Positions 46,090-54,199 of a DNA stretch of 64,000 nt are shown piece after piece (the stretch's first letter is position 1; every line of letters starts with the position of its first letter). The stretch spans positions 62,001-126,000 of the forward strand of contig NZ_JARVWP010000013.1 in NCBI RefSeq assembly GCF_029846235.1, written 5' to 3'. Both the position numbers and the translations under genes were made by a program. The stretch comes from Bradyrhizobium sp. CER78. Lineage in GTDB: Bacteria > Pseudomonadota > Alphaproteobacteria > Rhizobiales > Xanthobacteraceae. The notes under the pieces were generated by a model that made no database searches, was not told where the DNA came from, and worked only from the letters and a program-made list of their open reading frames with translations.

Positions 46090-47304
46090 TTAGCCACCAG
46101 CTTGCGGTACCGCTCCACTCGCGCGCAGGCTGTCGATCTCGGCCAGGCTAAACCCGAGCTGTTTGAGAACCTCTTCATTGTGCTCACCAAGTTCAGGGGC
46201 GCGTTTCGCCGGTACTTTGACGGCTCCATGAACCTGAATCGGACTGCTGATTGTGGAGGTCAGCTTCCCGCCCGCCCCTTCGAGCGGCACGATGATGTCA
46301 TTCAACCGCAACTGCGGATCGTTGATGACTTCCTGTGGCTGTCTCACAGCACCGAAAGTGATGTGTGCGTCATTGAAGGCCGCATCCCAGTGCGCCATCG
46401 GCCGCGACGCGAATACTTTGTCGAGAATTGCGGTCAGCTGCGGCATGTTCTGCAGGAGCTTGGCCGGATCGGAGAATCGCGGGTCCGTCAAAAGATCCAT
46501 CCGATCGATCGCTTTCGCCAGGACTGGCAGCTTATTGGTTGCGGCAACGAGAACGAACCAAATGCCGTCAGAGGCGCGATACACATTCTTGACTGCATTC
46601 GCGGGCCGGCTTCGGTCATGCACAAAGAAGTCCGCGTCGCAAAGCGCGGCCTGGATTGGAACACTCGCTGACCAGACGCCTTCGGCAAGCAGCGAGGTGG
46701 TGACGTAAGCCCCCCTGCCGTTGCGCTCACGCTGGTAAAGCGCCAGCAAGATCGCCGAATACAGGCCGACAGCGGTCGCATTGTCACCGCTACCACCGAC
46801 GGGCCAGGTCGGAGGCGCGCCGGCATCGCGTGTCAGGGATAGCAGACCACTCCTGGCCCAATACGACGTGATGTCGAAGCCAGGGTGATCAGCGTCGGGC
46901 CCCTTCTCACCGAAGCCAGTGAGGTCCGCATAGATCAGGCGCGGATTCCACTGAACAACATCGTCGTATTCGAGCTCTAATCGCTTCCGCGCGGGATGTG
47001 GCGTATTGACAATCAGGACGTCGGCCCATCGGACAAGCCGCTCGAGAACCGGGCGAGCGCTCGGCGATTTGAGATTGAGCGTGATGCCGCGCTTGTTGCG
47101 GTTCGCCAGGTGCCACTGATATGCGTCGTTTGCTTGTGGCTCCGGCGGGCTATTGTTCCCCATTCGCCAGGGATCGCCACCGGGTGGCTCCACTTTGACA
47201 ACCTCCGCTCCAAAGTCAGACAAGATCACTGCGGCGCTGGGACCCGCGATGTAACTTGCAAAGTCTAAGACCTTTAGGCCGGACAAGATGCTGTCGTTTG
47301 TCAT
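46090..47304 (-). CDS. CaiB/BaiF family CoA transferase (module B)
   Basis: A 404-residue class III CoA transferase, the module B copy of 37996. It keeps LKVLDFASYIAGPSAAVILSDFGAEVVKVE, NRNKRGITLNLKSP, LTGFGEKGP, PGFDITSYW and ISSPIQVHGAVK. The expected reaction is transfer of CoA onto a carboxylic acid, the activation step of the pathway. The ATG at 47304 follows AGGAAT. It starts 38 bases after the enoyl-CoA hydratase stop, so they are in one operon. Confidence 0.88.
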   Translation of the reverse strand: MTNDSILSGLKVLDFASYIAGPSAAVILSDFGAEVVKVEPPGGDPWRMGNNSPPEPQANDAYQWHLANRNKRGITLNLKSPSARPVLERLVRWADVLIVNTPHPARKRLELEYDDVVQWNPRLIYADLTGFGEKGPDADHPGFDITSYWARSGLLSLTRDAGAPPTWPVGGSGDNATAVGLYSAILLALYQRERNGRGAYVTTSLLAEGVWSASVPIQAALCDADFFVHDRSRPANAVKNVYRASDGIWFVLVAATNKLPVLAKAIDRMDLLTDPRFSDPAKLLQNMPQLTAILDKVFASRPMAHWDAAFNDAHITFGAVRQPQEVINDPQLRLNDIIVPLEGAGGKLTSTISSPIQVHGAVKVPAKRAPELGEHNEEVLKQLGFSLAEIDSLRASGAVPQAGG

Positions 47305-47342
47305 TGGTGATTCCTGGATTTTCACAAGCGGAGAGCTGTTCT

Positions 47343-48191
47343 TCACTGCCCGCGGAACCACGGCACGCGCTTTTCAAGAAAGGCGGACGTGCCCTCATCT
47401 TTGTCCTCGGTTGCGGCGCAAAGTGCGAAATAGGCAGCCTCAAGAAGCAGGCCTTCGCTCTGGCTTGTCTCCAAACCCTTGTTCACCGCTTCAAGCGAGA
47501 GCTTGACGGCGATCGGTGCGTTGGATGCGAAGCTCTGCAGGATCGCCTCGGCGCGTTCGATCAACTCCGGCGCCGGAACGATTTCGTTCACGAGCCCGAT
47601 GCGCCAGGCCTCCTGTGCACTGATTATCTCTCCCGACAGAATGAGCATCAGGGCGCGACCCTTGCCGACCAACCTCGGTAGACGCTGCGTTCCGCCACCA
47701 CCTGGCATGACACCGAGCTTGACTTCAGGCTGCCCGAACTTCGCGCGATCCACCGCAATTCTGCCAGTGCAGGCCATCGCCAACTCGCAGCCACCTCCAA
47801 GAGCAAAGCCATTGATCGCTGCGATGACCGGTTTGCCGAGGTTCTCGATCAGATCAAGGACCTCCAGACCGAAACGAGCAAATCGTTCCGCTTCAAGCAC
47901 CGTAGCCTGCGCAAGCTCACTGATATCGGCGCCCGCTACGAATGCCTTGTCGCCGGCGCCCGTCAAAATGACACCGCGTACCGCTGCGTCATCCCGCGCA
48001 TCTTCAAACGCAGTCCGCAGATCTGCCCACGTCGCCCGGCTGAGTGCATTGAGCACCTTCGGCCGATTGACCGTCACGTAAGCGACGGCGCCCTTCTTTT
48101 CGTACGCAACATTCGCCAGCGTCAGCGTTGCTGGCGAAGTGACCGATTTGGCCAAGGACGAAGGCACGAGTGCAGCTGGCGACGAGGCCAT
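47343..48191 (-). CDS. enoyl-CoA hydratase / crotonase family (module B only)
   Basis: A 282-residue crotonase that adds water to a 2-enoyl-CoA. Both catalytic glutamates of true hydratases are present, in GGGCELAMACTGR and in FGQPEVKLGVMPG, and the oxyanion-hole segment NGFALGGG is intact. CaiD-like activity on crotonobetainyl-CoA is one possibility. There is a ~28-residue N-terminal extension. The ATG at 48191 has AGGAG at ideal distance; one two codons upstream is possible. Module A lacks this gene, so B's hydratase may serve both. Confidence 0.88.
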   Translation of the reverse strand: MASSPAALVPSSLAKSVTSPATLTLANVAYEKKGAVAYVTVNRPKVLNALSRATWADLRTAFEDARDDAAVRGVILTGAGDKAFVAGADISELAQATVLEAERFARFGLEVLDLIENLGKPVIAAINGFALGGGCELAMACTGRIAVDRAKFGQPEVKLGVMPGGGGTQRLPRLVGKGRALMLILSGEIISAQEAWRIGLVNEIVPAPELIERAEAILQSFASNAPIAVKLSLEAVNKGLETSQSEGLLLEAAYFALCAATEDKDEGTSAFLEKRVPWFRGQ

Positions 48192-48249
48192 GTTCATCTC
48201 TCCTGTTCTGAAAAGGGGCGAGCCAGCAAAAAAGCCGGCCCACGCTGCG

Positions 48250-49467
48250 TCACACGTAGGCGCTGAAGCCCGTGATGGCCTTACCGAGAATCAGATTCTG
48301 CATCTGATAGGTGCCTTCGTACGTGTACAGCGGTTCAGCATCCGCAAAGAAGCGGGCGACCTTGTAATCAGCCACAATGCCGTTGCCGCCGAGAATCTCG
48401 CGGGCCCAAGCGACAGTCTCGCGGCACTTGGCCGTGCAAAACGCCTTGCCGACTGATGCACGGGCGCCCGTCAACTTGCCTGCATCGTTCAACTCCGCTT
48501 CGCGGACGATTAGGCACTGCGAAGCCGTGATGTTGGCGATCATCTTGGCGAGCAGATCCTGCACCAACTGGAATGAGCCGATCGGTTTCCCGAACTGCGA
48601 ACGTTCCTGGGAATATTTGAGGGCGGCCTCGTAGGCACCCATCGCGCAGCCGGTCGCCATCCACGCAACAGTGTAACGGGTCATCTTCAAGACGTTCGCG
48701 GCGTCGCGGAACGACTTGGCATTCTGGAGGCGATTTTCTTCTGGCACCCGAACATTCTTCAACGTGATGTGACCGTTCTGGACGACCTTTAGGGAGATTT
48801 TGTTCTCGATCTTCTCGACAGAGAAGCCGGGCGTCGTCTTGTTCTCGACGATGAAGCCCTTGACCTGGCCGTCGGCGACATCCTTCGCCCAGATGATGGA
48901 AATATCGCACCACGGCGCATTCCCGATCCAACGCTTCTCGCCGTTGAGGATCCAGGTGTCGTCCTCGCGCTTCGCCGTAGTAAGCATACCGCCGCCGGCA
49001 CCCGAACCGACGAGCGGCTCGGTCATGCCGAAACAGCCGATCTTCTCAAACCGCGCCATCGGCGGCAGCCATTTCCGCTTCTGCTCTTCCGAGCCGTTGA
49101 GATAAATGGAGCCCATTGCCAAGTGACTGTGAACGTCCACGAAAGTCGCGAACGAAGGATCGACCCGGGCGATTTCCATTTGGCTAAAGCCCACCAGTGC
49201 CTGGCTTCCACCGGCGCAGCCGTAGCCTTGCAGGCCGATCCCACCGATGCCCAACTGCTTCACCGCCGGCAACAGCTCGAAGGGAAACGCGTCGTCAACC
49301 CAGTATTTAGTGATAACGGGCGCGACCTTCTCCTCCATGAACTCGCGGATCCTTCGCACTGTCGCGAGTTCCTCGGCGTTCAAGGTTTCATAAATCGAGT
49401 AGAAGTCGCTGTTCGGCGCCGGCAGCTGCTTTTGTGCCAAGGTTGTTGGCGTGGCGGTGATCGGCAT
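48250..49467 (-). CDS. acyl-CoA dehydrogenase, glutaryl-CoA-dehydrogenase type (module B)
   Basis: A 405-residue FAD-dependent dehydrogenase, the module B copy of 39353. It has CFGMTEPLVGSGAGG, WIGNAPWCD, FGKPIGSFQL and a C-terminal YEGTYQMQNLILGKAITG with the catalytic glutamate. The two copies look about two-thirds identical by eye. It is the first gene of module B, with AGGAG before the ATG at 49467 and the shared upstream motif at 49601. It lies downstream of the AraC gene at 49874. Confidence 0.88.
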   Translation of the reverse strand: MPITATPTTLAQKQLPAPNSDFYSIYETLNAEELATVRRIREFMEEKVAPVITKYWVDDAFPFELLPAVKQLGIGGIGLQGYGCAGGSQALVGFSQMEIARVDPSFATFVDVHSHLAMGSIYLNGSEEQKRKWLPPMARFEKIGCFGMTEPLVGSGAGGGMLTTAKREDDTWILNGEKRWIGNAPWCDISIIWAKDVADGQVKGFIVENKTTPGFSVEKIENKISLKVVQNGHITLKNVRVPEENRLQNAKSFRDAANVLKMTRYTVAWMATGCAMGAYEAALKYSQERSQFGKPIGSFQLVQDLLAKMIANITASQCLIVREAELNDAGKLTGARASVGKAFCTAKCRETVAWAREILGGNGIVADYKVARFFADAEPLYTYEGTYQMQNLILGKAITGFSAYV

Positions 49468-49873
49468 GATGGCTCCTTGTTCGACCGAGATGTAAGTTCC
49501 GTGACAAGCGGGGAATTCCACACGCCTTGATTCTCGGACTATCGTATTGCGATGGAAGTACCGAAGCGTTGCGCCGAAAGCTTCTCTTGGTGTGCTGCTG
49601 TTTGTGTCATTCGTTGCTGAAGACAGCGGCGGCGATCCCGTAAATTGATGCCACCATCGAAAGCGCCTCCCCCGGCGACAGCGATCGCAGCGGCTCGGAA
49701 GCGAGCGCTCGCGGTCTTCGCTTCGCGTGCCTTCCCTTTTTCATTTGCTGCTGGTGAAAGGCCGCGAAAGAGCGCCTAGCCGGCGAAGAATTTGGCAGGA
49801 CCTTCGCTGCTTACTTGAAGGCAGCGCTTGTGAAAGACACTCAACGGCAATCAGGCTCTAGTCGCCGCGTGAC
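49468..49873. other. module B upstream region
   Basis: The 400 bases between the AraC gene and module B hold the shared motif at 49601-49624 and no gene. Promoter elements are not clear by eye. Confidence 0.45.
49601..49624 (+). promoter_or_regulatory. motif shared by both modules (module B copy)
   Basis: The box GTGTCATTCGTTGCTG sits about 135-155 bases before the first gene of module B, matching the module A box at 40677 in sequence, orientation and place. A third copy, inverted, lies at 52031. Confidence 0.45.
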
Positions 49874-50902
49874 TCAACGATCTGCCGCTCTTGGCCCCGC
49901 CGTCACACGCGCGCGGTATTCGCCAGGTGACTCGCCGAACCAACGATGGGTGGCGCGAAAAAAGGTGCTTTGGTCGGCATAGCCCAGCAGATAAGCAATC
50001 TCGGCGGAGCTCAGCCGTCTATCAGCGAGATGTTGTTGTACGAGCTCACGCCGCGTTTCGTCGACAAGCTTGGTGAACGAGGTGCCCTCGCTCGTGAGGC
50101 GGCGCTGGAACGTGTGATCGCTCATGTTCAGCGCCGCGGCAATGGTCGAGCGCAACGGCGCTCCGTCCAGCAAACGGCACGCGACTGCCTGGCGCGCGCG
50201 ATGGCTGACGTCGGCGTGCTCCAGACTGCGCAGCGCCTGCTCGGCCATGCGGTCGTGAAAGTCGGCCAGTTCGGGGGCGGCGGTCGGAAGTTTGCTCGCA
50301 AGATCTTCCCTGGAGATCAGCAAACCGTTGAAAGGCGCTTCGAACTGCAGGGGCGCATTGAAGGCTTCATTGTAGGCGGCAAGCGAGCTCGGCTGGTGGT
50401 GCCTGAAGGCCGCAGCCAAGAGCTGCGGCGGCCGGCCAAGCATCAAGCGGCAAAAGGTCAGGACGGTCAGAAGCAAATAATCGTTGCGTTGGCGGGGGAT
50501 CGGACATTCGCCACCAAACAGCTCCACACGCGCCCACTTGCCGCCCTTTCCCGGGTCGAGCGTGATCATCATAGCATCGCTGACAACACTGTTGTAGCGG
50601 ATCGCCCGCGCTAGGCCCGTCTCCAGGTCCGGGCTCGACATCATGGCATAGCCAACGAGGCCAAAGTGGTTGGGCCGCGCGTACGGACTGGACAGCCCGA
50701 TGTCCGGATTGCCTGAGCGTTCGGCGGCAATCATCCAAAGCTTGCTGATCCCTTCGGTCGGCCAGCGAAACTCGACATGCTCCAGATTCTCAATGCGAAG
50801 TCCGGCTTGCGCGAACAACGTAGCCACGTCTAGCCCCTGCGCGAAAAGCGTGTTGGCGACACCGCGCATCCAGGTCGACGAGGTCGTACGCTTGTTCACC
50901 AT
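49874..50902 (-). CDS. AraC-family regulator with Arabinose_bd-type N-domain
   Basis: A 342-residue transcription factor. The N-terminal ~190 residues fit the domain found in OruR/ArgR-like AraC regulators (WMIAAERSGNPDIGLSSPYARP, FGLVGYAMMSSPDLETGLARAI). The C-terminal helix-turn-helix pair includes LRSTIAAALNMSDHTFQRRL and LSSAEIAYLLGYADQSTFFRATHRWFGESPGEYR. It lies upstream of module B on the same strand, so it is the most likely regulator of the catabolic genes, with the shared motif as a candidate site. The ATG at 50902 fits family length. Confidence 0.85.
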   Translation of the reverse strand: MVNKRTTSSTWMRGVANTLFAQGLDVATLFAQAGLRIENLEHVEFRWPTEGISKLWMIAAERSGNPDIGLSSPYARPNHFGLVGYAMMSSPDLETGLARAIRYNSVVSDAMMITLDPGKGGKWARVELFGGECPIPRQRNDYLLLTVLTFCRLMLGRPPQLLAAAFRHHQPSSLAAYNEAFNAPLQFEAPFNGLLISREDLASKLPTAAPELADFHDRMAEQALRSLEHADVSHRARQAVACRLLDGAPLRSTIAAALNMSDHTFQRRLTSEGTSFTKLVDETRRELVQQHLADRRLSSAEIAYLLGYADQSTFFRATHRWFGESPGEYRARVTAGPRAADR

Positions 50903-51027
50903 TGCGTGTGGCGTTCCCAAGCCAATTGTTTGGCTTCCCCGGATCAATTGTTCAGGGCAGCGCCGTCCCTACCTGCAGACAATCCATACAAACTAGATTT
51001 ACGAAGGAAAATCAAGGAGACGCAGCT

Positions 51028-52011
51028 ATGTTGAGCCAAAATGAGGCGCCATCATACTGTGGCGACTTTTGGGAGAAGCATGGTCCCTCGAAGCTACTGC
51101 TATCCTCGGCATATCGTGGCTGGTCCGGCCTGACAGCCGAGCTGCGCAGCCATGGCAAGGGCGTGATCCCGTGGAAGGGCCCGCAATTCGACACCCATAT
51201 TTGCCTCGACGTACACGGCAGGAAATCGCGCATCACGCGACAGGCCTCAGGCATCGAAGACTGCATTGTGACGGCCCGCAGTACTATTTGGCTTTCTCCC
51301 CCTGGTTGGCGCGAAGGCTCGATCGATATCGCCGAAGACCTGCCGGGCATCCTGCATCTCTATGTCTCGCCGAGCCAGTTCTCGCCCAGCAAGCTCGGTA
51401 TCGACATCGATGCTTCATCGCTCGGCGCGCTGACATACGAAGCCGCTTTCGAAGATCCACTTTTTGGCGAGATGGCACACGCTATTGCGACGGAACTGAA
51501 GTCCGAAACATCTGCCGGCAAGCTGTTGGTCGAGTCTCTGACCAACAGCATGGCGGCAAGACTGATTCAAAAGCACGTTAGTACGCCAATCGCCCAGTCC
51601 TGTGCGCTTCACGCAAGAGGAGGGCTCGATCGGCGCAGGCTCTTTCGTGTCCTTGACTACATAGAAGCAAACCTGGAAGGCGATCTCTGCGTTGAAGACA
51701 TGGCATCGATTGCGTGTCTGAGCCGATACCATTTCGCACGGGCCTTCAGACAGTCCGTCGGGCAATCGCCGCATAGTTACGTCAGTGCCAAACGTCTTGA
51801 GCACGCGAAAGCAATGTTGATAAGCGGCAATCGCTCGCTGATCGACATTGCGCTTTCTCTAAGCTTTTCCAGCCAAGCTAATTTTGCGCGCGCCTTCAAG
51901 CAGGCGACGGGTCTAGCGCCCGGTCAATACCGTCGACAGTTCGGATCGCGACATAGGACCTCACCATCCGACAATGTCAGCGTCAACCCGGTCCTCTCGA
52001 TAGCGACGTAG
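51028..52011 (+). CDS. AraC-family regulator
   Basis: A 327-residue AraC protein with a cupin-like N-terminal ligand-binding part and a C-terminal helix-turn-helix pair (LEGDLCVEDMASIACLSRYHFARAFRQSVGQSPHSY and SLIDIALSLSFSSQANFARAF). It resembles the regulator at 62175 along the whole length and the broken copy at 34552. AAGGAGA eight bases before the ATG fixes the start. It is divergent from the AraC gene at 49874. A motif like those upstream of the modules follows its stop. The target is unknown. Confidence 0.85.
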   Translation: MLSQNEAPSYCGDFWEKHGPSKLLLSSAYRGWSGLTAELRSHGKGVIPWKGPQFDTHICLDVHGRKSRITRQASGIEDCIVTARSTIWLSPPGWREGSIDIAEDLPGILHLYVSPSQFSPSKLGIDIDASSLGALTYEAAFEDPLFGEMAHAIATELKSETSAGKLLVESLTNSMAARLIQKHVSTPIAQSCALHARGGLDRRRLFRVLDYIEANLEGDLCVEDMASIACLSRYHFARAFRQSVGQSPHSYVSAKRLEHAKAMLISGNRSLIDIALSLSFSSQANFARAFKQATGLAPGQYRRQFGSRHRTSPSDNVSVNPVLSIAT

Positions 52012-52030
52012 ATCTTTCCCGGTTTGCGCT

Positions 52031-52046
52031 CAGCAACGAAAGACAC
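52031..52046 (-). promoter_or_regulatory. third copy of the module motif
   Basis: GTGTCTTTCGTTGCTG on the minus strand, one base different from the module B box (GTGTCATTCGTTGCTG). It lies 20 bases after the AraC gene at 51028 and about 120 bases before the small gene at 52167. Confidence 0.4.
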
Positions 52047-52166
52047 ACCGACGGCACGCAATGCAAAGCCAGCTGCCGGACGCGTTCGCTATGCTCCAGT
52101 TTGTGAAGCGAGAGCCGCCAGGCGCGGAGAAGTACGAGTGGATCATCGCTGCCTTAGGTTACTGCC

Positions 52167-52466
52167 ATGCCGATACGTCAATACTTTGTTTGGGTAGGGA
52201 GCGTCCTTCTTTTGGCGCTGTTTGCCGCCGACTGGTGTCTTCCGGCTCCGGTTGAACATTCACATTCTGAAGTTCCACCGAACGAGCAGGTCAATCTACG
52301 GATCCGCTCCGAACACAAGTGGCCCGAACGCGTGGTGTTCATTCCTGCCCATTCATGGCTGTTAGTCGCCGAAGCGGCTCATCCGCGACAAGACAGCACG
52401 TCAACTCCAAGCTTCACCTTCCTGCGACCGAGCATCGCCGGTCAAATTAAGGTTTCGAGAAAATGA
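52167..52466 (+). CDS. small membrane-anchored hypothetical protein
   Basis: A 99-residue protein beginning with a single membrane helix (MPIRQYFVWVGSVLLLALFAADW) and a mature part with PPNEQVNLRIRSEHKWPERVVF. This pattern occurs in other bradyrhizobial small proteins of unknown function. The stop overlaps the start of the next small gene (ATGA). Coding codons look normal. Confidence 0.6.
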   Translation: MPIRQYFVWVGSVLLLALFAADWCLPAPVEHSHSEVPPNEQVNLRIRSEHKWPERVVFIPAHSWLLVAEAAHPRQDSTSTPSFTFLRPSIAGQIKVSRK

Positions 52467-52603
52467 TGATAGCGCGTCTGACAATATTGAGCGTTGGCAT
52501 TTTCGTCGCCCATACTATCGATGCGCTGCGCAGTGGCGCCCAAGCAGTAATTCCTTCGCAGTGGGCACAGGCTTCGTTCACTTCGAGCCGACGTCGCCAG
52601 TAA
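52463..52603 (+). CDS. very small membrane protein
   Basis: A 46-codon gene starting ATGATG inside the stop of the previous gene. It codes MMIARLTILSVGIFVAHTIDAL followed by a short polar tail, so a single hydrophobic helix or signal peptide. The overlap suggests translational coupling. Its helix resembles the one in the frame at 52688. Function unknown. Confidence 0.45.
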   Translation: MMIARLTILSVGIFVAHTIDALRSGAQAVIPSQWAQASFTSSRRRQ

Positions 52604-52687
52604 GTCGCCGAGACCAGCGAAAGGCGAGCCTCTCGCCAGCGCCTCCTACCATCCCCGCTTGATCTTGACGCCTAGGTAGTTGGAGTC

Positions 52688-52870
52688 GTGCCCCCGGCAT
52701 TTCGCATCGCCTCGCCGAAGATGCTGGTGGCATTGTTTGCACTAACAAGCGCCGGCATTTTTGCAGCCGATATTCTGGACGCACTGGGCACTAGCCACCC
52801 ACATCTACCTTCTAAAATTCCACGGAATGATGGGTCAACCTTCGGATTCGCTCCGATCACCAATGGCTGA
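52688..52870 (+). CDS. possible very small membrane protein
   Basis: A 60-codon frame starting with GTG. The segment MLVALFALTSAGIFAADILDALG resembles the helix of the protein at 52463, so the two may be copies of one small protein. The start and ribosome site are weak. The region to 53018 has another short open frame on the plus strand, probably decayed. Function unknown. Confidence 0.35.
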   Translation: MPPAFRIASPKMLVALFALTSAGIFAADILDALGTSHPHLPSKIPRNDGSTFGFAPITNG

Positions 52871-53025
52871 CCGAATGGCATTTGTCATTCCGCGCGAGCC
52901 ATACGTTGCGCCGACGTTGACGGGAGATTACCGCTTCGGACCAACTCGGGGTATGGCCAACGACCAAATCGCTCAGCGTGCCGCTCGCAGTTATGTGAGC
53001 TTCTGGCGGGAACATTAGACCGTTA

Positions 53026-54168
53026 TTAGCGGTCGAGAATACCAAGATACGCGGGAGGCGTAGCGGTGTAGATTTTCGCTTCCACCGACATGCCCGGAGA
53101 GATCCAGCGCAGCGCCTCGCCCGGATCAATGAAAGTGATCTTGACCGGCACGCGCTGCACGACCTTGACAAAATTACCGGTTGCATTCTCCGGGGGCAGC
53201 AGCGCGAACTGCGCGCCCGTGCCCCGTTGAATGCTGTCGACGCGTCCCTCAAGGCGCAGGCCTGGGAAGGCGTCCACTCGGACAGTTGCCCGCTGGCCAG
53301 GACGGACATTCGTCAGTTCCGTCTCCTTGTAATTGGCGGTGATGTAAAGTTCGTCGGGCACGATTGAGAACAGTACCTGTCCCGGCTGCACATAATTGCC
53401 GACTTCCACTGTCTTGTTAGCAACAGTGCCGGCATCGCTGGCACGAATGCTGGTGTAGGAAAGGTTGAGCTGAGCCTGGGCGAACGCTGCCCGCTGCCGT
53501 TCCGTTGCAGCCTTTGCTTGGACCAATTGTGTTTCTAGCACCGCCTCGTGGGCGCGGGCCGCATCGAGCGCCGCCAGGTCATGCTGCAGCGTGGCGCGGT
53601 GCTGCCCTACATCGGATTCGGCCTGCTGCAGGCGCTGGACGGTGCCCGAGCCGGAAGTCGCCAGCGACTGGTAGCGATCGAGCTGCTGCTGCGCGAAATC
53701 GAGCGTGGCTCGGTCGCCGTCAACGGCCGATTGGCTCTCTGCGACAATCGCATGCTGCTCGCGGATCTGCGCCTCGATATTCGCGGCGTTCGCCTGTGCG
53801 CTCTTCAGATCGGCGTTCGCCATCTCCACAGCAACCACGAAATCGCGCGGATCGAGTTCAAGCAGCAGATCGTCTTGCGCGGCCTTGGAATTGTCGTTGA
53901 CATGCAGCTTGGAAACATAGGCGGCAACCTTGGACATGACTGACACTACATGCGCGTTGACATAAGCATCGTCGGTCGAGACCTGCCACAGCTCCGGCAC
54001 ATAGAAACAGAACCCAATCACCGCCGCGATGAGGAGGGTGGCACCGACGACGAGGGCGCGCCGCGGCGAGTGCAGGTCATGCGCAACGGCCTGCTTTTGC
54101 TCCGCCGGTTTGCCGGCCCATGGCACTGGCGGCGACGACGCCTCCCTCAGGGTTGTTTGGTCAGTCAT
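53026..54168 (-). CDS. HlyD/EmrA-type membrane fusion protein
   Basis: A 380-residue adaptor of a tripartite efflux pump, spanning the periplasm. It has a cytoplasmic start, one membrane helix (about 40-60), a biotinyl-lipoyl domain (VSTDDAYVNAHVVSVMSKVAAYVSKLHV), a long alpha-helical hairpin (about 115-235) and a beta-barrel with YKETELTNVRPGQRATVRVDAFPG. It is the last gene of a minus-strand operon and works with the transporter encoded at 54200. The ATG at 54168 is 31 bases after that gene's stop. Confidence 0.9.
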   Translation of the reverse strand: MTDQTTLREASSPPVPWAGKPAEQKQAVAHDLHSPRRALVVGATLLIAAVIGFCFYVPELWQVSTDDAYVNAHVVSVMSKVAAYVSKLHVNDNSKAAQDDLLLELDPRDFVVAVEMANADLKSAQANAANIEAQIREQHAIVAESQSAVDGDRATLDFAQQQLDRYQSLATSGSGTVQRLQQAESDVGQHRATLQHDLAALDAARAHEAVLETQLVQAKAATERQRAAFAQAQLNLSYTSIRASDAGTVANKTVEVGNYVQPGQVLFSIVPDELYITANYKETELTNVRPGQRATVRVDAFPGLRLEGRVDSIQRGTGAQFALLPPENATGNFVKVVQRVPVKITFIDPGEALRWISPGMSVEAKIYTATPPAYLGILDR

Positions 54169-54199
54169 GGCAATCGGTCTCCGCTTGCTGTCATGCGGC

